Source: Heliocybe sulcata (lineage: Eukaryota > Basidiomycota > Agaricomycetes > Gloeophyllales > Gloeophyllaceae). Taken from it: a stretch of DNA of 64,000 nucleotides. Numbering within the stretch: position 1 is the stretch's first letter; each line of letters begins with the position of its first letter. The stretch spans positions 113,003-177,002 of the forward strand of contig ML213537.1 in assembly GCA_004369045.1 (NCBI GenBank), read 5' to 3'. The notes beneath the pieces were generated by a model. The model saw nothing but the letters and a program-made list of their open reading frames with translations. It was not told where the DNA came from and made no database searches. Made by a program: the position numbers and the translations under genes. This document shows positions 56,009 through 64,000 of this stretch, one piece after another.

Positions 56009-59000
56009 ATGTCAAGCACGGCCCTCTACACCCAATACGCAGACGTCCTCGCCCTCTGCCAGGCGCTCAAAGACGATCTGGCCGCGCTGCTCGATCCTCA
56101 GACGGGGTTCGCGCCAAGATTGAGGCAGATTTGTCGGGACAGGTGGATTCCCTGCGATAGCTACCCCGGCGAGTCTCTTCGCTGACAATGTCATGGTGCA
56201 CGATGTAGGCTTGAAGACGCCGAGACGTTGGCCCCGGAGGAGACGGCAGTGCTGCGTATGGAAGCAGACACCTGGGGTCTCTTACAAGCCGTCATGCCGT
56301 ACGTCTCCCATCCTTCTCACAACCCATCGTTTCTCAGACAAGACCCACAGCGCGCGTAAAACAGCGCGCACGTCTCACGCCCCCGCCCGCACCCTCCTCT
56401 TACAGAACCCCTACACCCCCACCTCCACGCTCGCACAAGCCATCATGCGCGCGTCCCCGCGGCTCGCGGAGCTCGTCGTCGTCCGCGAGTGGCTGCACGA
56501 CACCGCACCGCGTGCGCAGGCGCAGGCACCGGAGGCCGCGGCAGGGTACTGGCGGGCGACGCGGCACCGGCTCGCGCAGGCGAGGAGGACAGAGGCTGAA
56601 ACGGGGGTGGGGAGCTTGGACCCGGATGCGATGGGGAGGGAAGGGCTGGCGCTTGCTGGGGAGGATATGGTGTGTTTTGTGTTTCTGTTTTCCGGAGTGA
56701 TTCTGATCGGGCGCATAGGCGTATGAGAAGAGTTTGGCGCACGCGTTGTATTTGTGTGTGAGGGCGGGGAGGCTGGAGGAGGCGATGGAGATGTGCAGGA
56801 AGGCACGGCAGCCATGGCGATCGGCGAGTATCCGCGGGTCGTTGCTATTCGAGTGGCGTGCGATTAGTGCGTTGGCCTCTTTTCTCCTTGGTTAGTTTGA
56901 TAGTTTGGTTGGTACTGAGATCTGCGCTGTTTGTTCCTGGGATAGCTACGGGCACGCTGGATGCAGAGGACGACGCTGACGACGGAGAGCCCGAGTTTGA
57001 CGGATGGCGCGGGAATAGGCGGCGTAAGCTCTGGAAAACGACATGTACAAAAGCCGCGCTGAATGTACGTCCCTCTACCCTCCCTCCCTATCCGCACTCA
57101 CTCACTGTGTCCCCAGCCCAACGTCCCCGCTCCCGACCGCCTCCTCTCCGCCTCCCTCGCGCCCTCTCCACAGACCTCCGCGCTCCTCAAGTCCGCCTGC
57201 CGCACGTGGTCCGACCACCTCTGGGCGCAGATCAGCGTGCTCGTGGAAGAGAAGCAGGCGGCGGAGCTGAGGAAGCTCGGGGGCGGGTTTTGGGAGGAGG
57301 AGAATGAGGATGTGGAGTTTTTGCCGCCTGGAGCCGGGGAGGAAGGGGATGAAGGGTGGGAGGAGGAGGTTGTGGGCGCGTTGACGGGGTTGGCGGGCGT
57401 GGGGGTCGAGGAAGGGTGAGTGCCAGTCTTTGGGGGTGTGAGTGAGGACTGATGGGTCGGATTTTCAGCCCGCCGGCGGACCATCCGTTGCATATATCGC
57501 AGCTGCATGTTGTACTCGACCGGACGGATGTGCTGTTGGATGAGTTTGCGGAGAAGTTGAAAAATGGGGAGTTTAGTCCCGCAGGGGTCGAGTGAGTGCG
57601 AACTTTGACCTGCTGTTATTTCGTTTCCTTTGGGTAGCTCGTTCTGTGTTTGTTATCATATTATTCTCTACTTTCCACGAGTCAGGCGACCCCGTATACT
57701 TTCTGCAGTCTGCACCCACACCAGCGAATCGAGGCTAACACGGTCTTCCCACTAGTTACCCGCACCTCACGCGCTTCTTCGCCCACCTCGCGCTTTTCCT
57801 ACGGATGATCGACGTCCCCGTGAGCCCTGACGCGGAGGGCACGATCCTCGGATCCTACCTCGACGTCCTCGAGGTACAGTCCCGTCTCCAGACCTTTTCC
57901 GTCCCTGACCTCCCCTTGACTCTCACAGTCGTCAGGCCAGCGCCCTCTGATCGTCCTCTACGCCCACTTCCTCGGCGCCAACGCCGTCGCGCGCTACGCA
58001 CAGTTCCTCGTCTCCCTCGGCCTCACCGCGGACCTGGAGGAGCGAAGGCAGGCGCTGCGCCGGGCGGAGGAGCACGGGCTGGACGTGTACAAGGTCGCGG
58101 TCAGCACGGCGGAGCAGACGATGAGAAAGGCGCTGAACGTGAGTCTCCATGTGCTTTTGTGTGGGAGATGGGCTGAGGGATGGATGGGTGGGGGTGCAGA
58201 TGCTCCCGCCGGTAAAGGGACCGTTGCCGGCGCCGACAGCGGCTACGATACTGTCGGACCCGTCGCCCGCGGAGCTGTTGTTCCTCAGGAGTCTGGAGTG
58301 GACGACGTTCAGGGAGGATATGTACGGGACGGCGTTGGAGCAGGCGAATGTGATTTTGAGGTATTTCTTGGGTGAGCGTCGGTGCTTGGTCCAATGCTAT
58401 TCACGACTGAATTCCTCCTTTTCACAGCTGCTGGCCGTATTCACATTGCTGCTCACCTCCTTTCCACTCTCCCGCCTGGACTCGCGGCTATTACGCAGCC
58501 GGAAGACCTTGCAGAGGAGTATCTGGGTTATCGAGTGTTCTTCCAGGTACACTTATCTTGCTTTTCAAGCTCACTTCCCAGATGTTGTTTCTGATCGCAC
58601 TCGTACTAGGTTCGGGACACGCTCGAGCGGGTGCTTGAGTTCAGGGCTCAAGAGACGCAGGTCCAGGCTGGGACTATGAGTATGGAGGCCGAGATTAGGT
58701 GGAAGGACGGGTATAAAGTGAGACCGATCGTTACGCATGCTGATAAAAGACGCCTCATAACACCCGCCCTTGCAGGATGCCCTCGAGCACGCCCGTAAAC
58801 AGACACTGAAGCTTCTGACTTCGGATTGGCTGGTCGCGGATGTCGCGAGAGGAGGTGGTGCGTCCTTGTCATGCACTTATTCATGCCAAAACGAGCATCC
58901 TGATCCATACTCTGAGGATAGGAGATCGCAGGAGACAAGAGCTCATTAGGATAAGGCAGATCTACGTTCCGGAGTTTATTATCCGGGCCCATGTGATGCT

Positions 59001-59272
59001 AGTAGAAAGCAGTGGATTGTTCGCTGAGTACGTGTCTTATTCCTTGTTGGACTAGCAGGCGAATACTCATGTCATTTTCATGCAGGAACTTGGCTCACGC
59101 CCTCCAAGTCTCCACGACTGTCGCTGACTCGCGGTATAAGCTGTACGACGATTTCAGCGATGCGGAGGGGAAGAGGCTTGGAGAGTATCTGCAGCTCGTA
59201 CGGGAGGCCGTGGTCAAGGGCGTGGAGGGAGGCGGTGGTGATCTGTGGAGACCCGTTAGGAGCCAAACTTGA
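56009..59272 (+). CDS. NUP107: Nucleoporin Nup107/Nup84
   Basis: Fifteen exons: 56009-56142, 56209-56298, 56351-56669, 56719-56866, 56946-57064, 57117-57415, 57469-57591, 57756-57873, 57929-58138, 58200-58371, 58428-58546, 58610-58717, 58776-58857, 58922-59027, 59086-59272. They give 777 aa, and every intron is GT-AG with consistent phase. The protein is all-helical. Family landmarks are LRMEADTWGLLQAVMP near residue 65, the repeated CxKAxxPWRxASIRG-type helix pair at about 205-225, and the conserved C-terminal part with RxIYVPEFIIRAHxML, NLAHALQ-x-VADSRYKLYDDF and the tail GRRLGEYL-like motif. Nup107 is a scaffold subunit of the Y-complex of the nuclear pore. Exon 13 could alternatively end 3 nt earlier. 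It is convergent with the flavoprotein gene. A deleted copy lies at 38.1-39.6 kb. Confidence 0.88.
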
Positions 59273-59567
59273 GGGAAAGGCTGTACTACGTTGAGTGGTA
59301 CATTATCGAACGCGAATCCCCGATTCTTGAATTTTGCAAGTCCCTCAGTGCGAGTCGAAACGAGATCACGCGTATCCATCGCAGCTATAGCATACCAGCA
59401 TGCAGGCATACCAGCTGAAGATCGGTGAGTCCGATAGAATGTGACGAGCTCGCAGTGAGACACGTTCCCAGAGGCGGATATGCCCTCGCACAGGACTTGC
59501 GGGTGCGCCTCACAAAGGCAACAACGACATCGTTACATCCTGCTCCTGCCCTATACTACATCCCCAC

Positions 59568-62472
59568 TCACACAAGCATGTCCTTGTCCTTCAGATCTTT
59601 CCATCCGAAATGCGCCCACATAACCTTCGCATCCAGGTCAACCGCACAATCGCTCTTCGTGCCGACTTCACCATTAATCTGGTATGCCGAATCGTTCTGC
59701 AGATTCGTCAGTCCTCCCGTGAGGACGTGGGATCGGCAGTAAGACTTAATACTCACCAATCCAAGAGAAACCTTGATCGCGGGTGGACCGGGGACATACT
59801 GCTCCAGCTCCGCGTCGCCATGGACGAGCCGTACAATATTCCGCGCGGCCACTTCCGCCTGATAACAGTCCGTCGATGAGCCTCCTCACATCAACGAGCA
59901 CAGTCAAGCAGGACGTACCTGCCAATGTGCGTTATGCCCCGCCTTAATCGCACCAAACGCGTCCGCCGCGTCGCCAATCGCGAACACGTGCGGGTACGCC
60001 GTCTCTAGCCCGTCGTTCGCCAGACGCGATGTCACGGCTTGCGAGGTCGTCGTGTCGAGAGTAAGTGCGTCGTCGAGAGGAAGAAGACGGCGGGGAACGG
60101 CGACCTGGAGGGTACGGCGCACGCGGATCAGGCCCTTGTTCTCGCCCGAGGGGACGATGGCGTCGGGGAGGAGGTCGGCCATGAGACCCGTGTTGGGCGT
60201 CTGGCCAGTGCATAGCAGCTAAGGAGGAAAGTTAGCTATGGAATCGCAGAGAGGAACCGAGAGGTAGGCGCGCAATAGAGTTTTGATGAACACGACAGCT
60301 CCCGAGCCAATCGTTTTCCTTCCAATACATAACGCACGCCGCGCCCGACAACCACAGGCACAGCAGGACTCACCACCAGCTCCGCACGCACTTCGCGCCC
60401 CTTGACCGTCTTCACGACGCGTTCCTCTTCCTCTATCGCTCCGTCCCCTGTCTCCTGATCCACCTCGCCATTGGTGTGGACTGCAGCCAGCGCTGCGTTG
60501 GCCTTGACTCGGTGTTTCTCGGTATGCAAGGTCGACAAATCGACGCGTTCGCCCAGGAGGACGGTGACGCCGAGAGAGGAGAGGGAAGAGAGGACTGGAA
60601 AGGAAGGACGAGCGGGGGTTAGCGCAGAGAAAAGAACAAAGAATGACACGAGCAAGAAAGAGGTGAGCTAGCGTTCGGCGCTCGCAGCAATGACTTGACG
60701 TCTCGACAGCACGACCTACACGAGAGACTGCTGCTGCTCGTCAGACGACGACGCACGCCATCGATCAGACCGTCCCCGCAGACTCCTCCGGCCAAGATGC
60801 TTGCACGGCGATGCGCACACTGCATCTTCTCATCCCCGTACCCGTCAAGACAGCCGCTCGTCACCCCATCCGCGCAATCGCTCGACGTGCCAGTCCAAAC
60901 ACTCGAGACACCTCAAACGCACGAAACAACACTCACCCACTTCACCCAGCTCCTCCTCGAACCGCGGCAGCAGCGTGTCCCGCGAGTGCAGAAGCGTGAC
61001 GTACTTCGAAGGCCCGTAGAGCGCGGCGATGTCGGACGCGAATTCTGTGGTCGGAGGGAAACGGGCGCAAGGATGTGGGTGTTTAGAGTCAATGACGGAA
61101 AGGGTGCGGGTGGAGGAATCGTGACGATGAAGCGCGCGTACGGAAGGAAATTTGAGCGTGCGGATGAGGGTCCACGACGACACAGGATAGCGGTGAGCAC
61201 TCTGCCAACCCCCCATTGAACCAACGAAAACTCACGTATACCCAGCGCACCCCCGCCGACGACAAGCACGCTCCTTGCCCCCTCGACCCGCCTCTGCATC
61301 CTCTTCATCCACGCAACACCCTCCTCCTTCATCCCTCGGTACCCCTCCCCGCCCACCGGCGTCCCCTCGATCGCCGACCTCGCGCCTTCGTCGCCCCAGA
61401 GGTCGATTGGGGCGGGGAGGCGCGAGCCGAGCGCGTAGACGCAGAAGTCGAAGTGCAGCGTTTCGGTGGCTGAAAAGGGACAGTGGTAGATGGTGTGCTG
61501 AGGGTGTGGGCATGCGTACGGCGACGGGGGGTGTGAGGAGGGAGGGGTTGAAGAAAGGCGAGTGAAGGTGACGGAGGTAGGTGTGAGGCGTGTGACCAGC
61601 GCGTGCGCAAAGGTGTGCGGAGGTGAGAAGACCTGCGTTGGTGGGATGACTGGGGGAGAGGGCTTTAGTCATGGTCGTGACAATGAGAGAAGAGAGGTGG
61701 GGAATGCGTGACCACAGGGAGAATGAAAGAGGGGAAAAGACCGAGTGAGAAATAGAGGGGGGGACGCGAGAGGGCAGGACGGTAGGTGGCGGCAAGTGAA
61801 CGGAGAATGAAGACGAGTGAGAAAGGTAAGCAGGACGAGAGATGTGAAGGGAAAGGCAAGAAACCGCCAACAGCAACAGCTCGTCGCACGAAGTGAAGAT
61901 ACGACGATTGCAAAGTCAATTGACCAGCAAGATCGTCGGTGATAAAGCAGAGCGGGACAAGACCCAGCGCATCGGTACAAGACGCGCTGGCTCCACCATA
62001 CGGAAAAGAGCAGATGGTGATCGGTACGTATGGAGACCGTGAAAGCAACCACTCTCAAGAGCGCGGAGATTAATCCACGACTCTCAAGGCCTCGCAGAGA
62101 CTCGGGGTGGTTGTATAGAGGTGAGTGGGAAGACGTACATGCTTTGTGCTCATGGCCTGCGAGAACCGCGTAACGCGGGAAGACGTAGAGATGGTTGACA
62201 TGGCTGCGTGAGTAAAGGTGAGTGGGAGTAAGAGGAGAGGGTGAGTGGGAGGGTAGCGAGTTGGCGGGGCGGAGGGATGCGCACCTGTTGCGGTCGATGA
62301 GGACCACTTTCCAGTCGGGTGGGAGAGCCTTGGCGAGGATGCGCGCTGCGTGAAAGCCTGCGCGGGTGGATCGTCGACGGTGAGTGAGTGGCCAAGGAGG
62401 AGAGGACGTACCGCCAAAGGATGCGCCGAGGACGGCGACGGTCTTGGTGCTCGTCCTCGGAGCGTCGTTCAT
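59568..62472 (-). CDS. AMID/AIF-like FAD-dependent oxidoreductase
   Basis: Nine exons in coding order: 62472-62412, 62357-62285, 62203-62139, 61649-61236, 61044-60937, 60594-60374, 60218-59919, 59858-59757, 59696-59568, giving 490 aa. An FAD-binding Rossmann motif lies at the N-terminus (VAVLGASFGG, residues 12-21) and an NAD(P)H-binding one in the middle (VLVVGGGALGI, 194-204). CTGQTPNT follows, and GDAADA (396-401) closes the FAD site. This is the layout of AIF-like or FSP1/AMID oxidoreductases, which reduce quinones with NAD(P)H; no mitochondrial presequence is obvious. Introns 3 (489 nt), 4 (191), 5 (342) and 6 (155) are far longer than elsewhere in the window and pyrimidine-rich on the coding strand. 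The exon 4 start was set by phase and by the family's KAFIP junction. Confidence 0.82.
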
Positions 62473-62560
62473 GGTGTGGTAGTGATTTCCAACGATGCGG
62501 TGTCAGACGAATAGGCGAGTCTTGCGGTGCTCGCCAATGTCGGCAAGCAGATATTAACAC

Positions 62561-62605
62561 CTTCCGACGTCGAGCCTTCCGACGTCGAGCCTTCCGACGT
62601 CGAGC
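62561..62605. repeat. Three tandem 15-bp repeats containing GACGTC, upstream of the flavoprotein gene
   Basis: Three perfect copies of CCTTCCGACGTCGAG, 89-133 bp upstream of the start codon at 62472. Each unit holds the palindrome TCGACGTCGA-like core (CGACGTCG), related to ATF/CREB bZIP sites. Confidence 0.8.
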
Positions 62606-63764
62606 CAAGAGTGCAGTGCAGAAGGAGATGGGCTGGAGAAAAGGATGGAATGGGCCCATAACCGATCAAGTCGCGCCACAAATCACCCGTTTATCTGATA
62701 ACTCCCGGCTATGCGCGGTCCGTCCCGGTTGCTCCCGCCACTTGCCCGATACTTGCAGAGTCCGGCTCGCTATTGATTCCTGTGGACAAAAAAGAGAAGA
62801 AAGAAGAAAAAGAAAAAAGAAAGTCGGAAGACAACTTATGTGACATGTGGGCACGATCAACTGCCTGTAACATGTTTCTTCACGCTCACTGCTGCGGTTG
62901 GCACCTTCAGTCATACTGGCAACTAGCTGCGGAATTGGTATGATTTGAACTGGCTGGTAAGTATTAATCCTACGACCCAAGAGTAAAGTCACTAATCATC
63001 TGTTTCTGCTTTGCAGTTCCGGCATCCTTTCTCTGTCTCTCCTGATGTTCATCTGACTGCACCTCCCAACACCTCATTGTCTGGCTCCTGAGCTCTGTCC
63101 CATGCAATCCTTCTTCTGACAGTCACGGAACAGCCGTTCAGACTCCTGTTCCCCGTCCCGGGCAGTTGTCTCCCCAACACTAGTTCATGCAAGTCTTTGG
63201 TCACCGAGACTTCTTGGCTGGTGGATCCTGGTGAGTGGCATCCATTCCGAGCTTCTGAGATAGCTGAGCTCAGATAGTGCTGCAGCATGATGCGATGGGT
63301 CAGTGAGACTTGTAGAAGGTGCGGGCCGTGCAGGGTTGTATTGGCTGCTTGTTGATGGGGGCCCCGAAGCTGGTGGAGGATTGGTGGGAGGTGTAAGATT
63401 TCCCGATTGGTATTCTCGTGTACGCCCCGACTAGATGCAGATATGCTTCAATATTCTTATATTGCAATATATGTGTAACATGCATACCTCACTGTTTCTT
63501 GTAAGGTGTGGGGCTCATTACTGTTGTGTATCGCTATTTTTGTCAGCACGTAGCTAGACACTGCAGACTAGTCACATTAGTCCATATTCGGAAATCGTCC
63601 TTCCGGATCGAGATAGCGCCATGTGGCTCGGGTGGCGTCCAGCCTGCCCTACCCGTTGACCGAGATTTAGAGTCTTTCCTAGCCTAATATCTACATATAT
63701 CAGCATACCTCGGTCCCGCTGGCTGTGCTCGGAGCCAGCGTTGACTTTGTTTGAGTCAACAAGG
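62606..63764. other. Intergenic, no gene recognised
   Basis: Upstream region of the flavoprotein gene followed by sequence without a credible frame. A purine run of about 40 nt (AAAAGAGAAGAAAGAAG-type) lies at 62788-62822. Confidence 0.4.
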
Positions 63765-64000
63765 CACTGTTAGCTTACTAAGTAGGTACTCGGTAGATCC
63801 CCGATGCCCGAATCCCTGTAGTATATAAGATGCACTCGATGCGCTGCAATAAAGACAGTCGCTACTTTCAACCCATCATCCTCAGCTGTGTCTCAGCACT
63901 CTCCAGCCAATAGGTCACTATTGTAGCTACCCATGTCTTTAGTTTAATATCAGTGACTTGGGTTTTCCGTCACTCGGGATTATCTTCAGATATTAACTGT
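63765..64000 (+). mobile_element. Possible LTR, cut by window end
   Basis: Starts TGTTAG and contains TATATAAG (63821-63828) followed about 25 bp later by AATAAA (63849-63854), the compact promoter-polyadenylation arrangement of LTRs. The 3' end, primer-binding site and any internal region lie beyond the window, and no second copy occurs within it. An ordinary promoter is the main alternative. Confidence 0.25.

Noticed and set aside
61232-62472. Minus-strand frames of 214 and 267 codons within the flavoprotein gene
   Set aside because: They read through the long pyrimidine-rich intron 3 and give Ser/Pro/Leu-rich low-complexity peptides; the spliced frame restores family motifs.

Overview
The window is nuclear DNA of a filamentous basidiomycete, most likely an agaricomycete of the wood-decay type. 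Every well-resolved gene is split by many short (about 45-75 nt) GT-AG introns. The gene content also fits: FunK1 fungal-type kinases, GSTF-like glutathione transferases, an amplified 2-oxoglutarate/Fe(II) oxygenase family, an AMID/AIF-like flavoprotein. I found no tRNA, rRNA or CRISPR. All exon models were spliced by eye and checked by reading-frame phase; no search was run.

Region 1 (1-28 kb) starts with the tail of a glycosyltransferase-like gene and a GST gene. It then holds a rearranged, largely inverted duplication. The left arm reads NucA/NucB-type nuclease (+), FunK1-A (+), TFIIIA (-), TatD nuclease (+), FunK1-E (-). The right arm repeats the same order flipped and in pieces: FunK1-C (-) and NucA/NucB (-), then FunK1-D (+), a TatD remnant (-) and a TFIIIA remnant (+). 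FunK1-B sits between the arms. Two near-identical GST genes close the region. TFIIIA and TatD are intact in the left arm. Nearly all other duplicated genes carry one or a few lesions; only FunK1-C keeps a full reading frame, with one doubtful splice donor.

Region 2 (28-49.2 kb) is an array of six 2OG-Fe(II) oxygenase copies. Three are intact (362, 365 and 365 aa) and share an identical ten-exon plan with a 16-nt micro-exon. One is a decayed pseudogene and two are fragments. A block of two oxygenases plus about 2.6 kb of unrecognised DNA is present twice (about 30.4-35.5 and 40.1-46.3 kb); each block kept a different oxygenase. Between the blocks lie a kinase-like pseudogene with one in-frame stop and a deleted copy of the Nup107 gene.

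Region 3 (49.5-62.5 kb) is conserved housekeeping sequence with intact genes: an MFS sugar transporter (518 aa), a 4.4-kb gene-poor stretch, the nucleoporin Nup107/Nup84 (777 aa, 15 exons) and a convergent FAD oxidoreductase (490 aa) with unusually long introns. The last 1.5 kb has no gene and ends in a possible LTR.

The likely working set is TFIIIA (5S rRNA transcription), TatD, FunK1-C (perhaps), three GSTs and three oxygenases (plausibly detoxification or secondary metabolism, with the sugar transporter as neighbour), Nup107 (nuclear pore) and the flavoprotein. The rest is a record of segmental duplication and decay.
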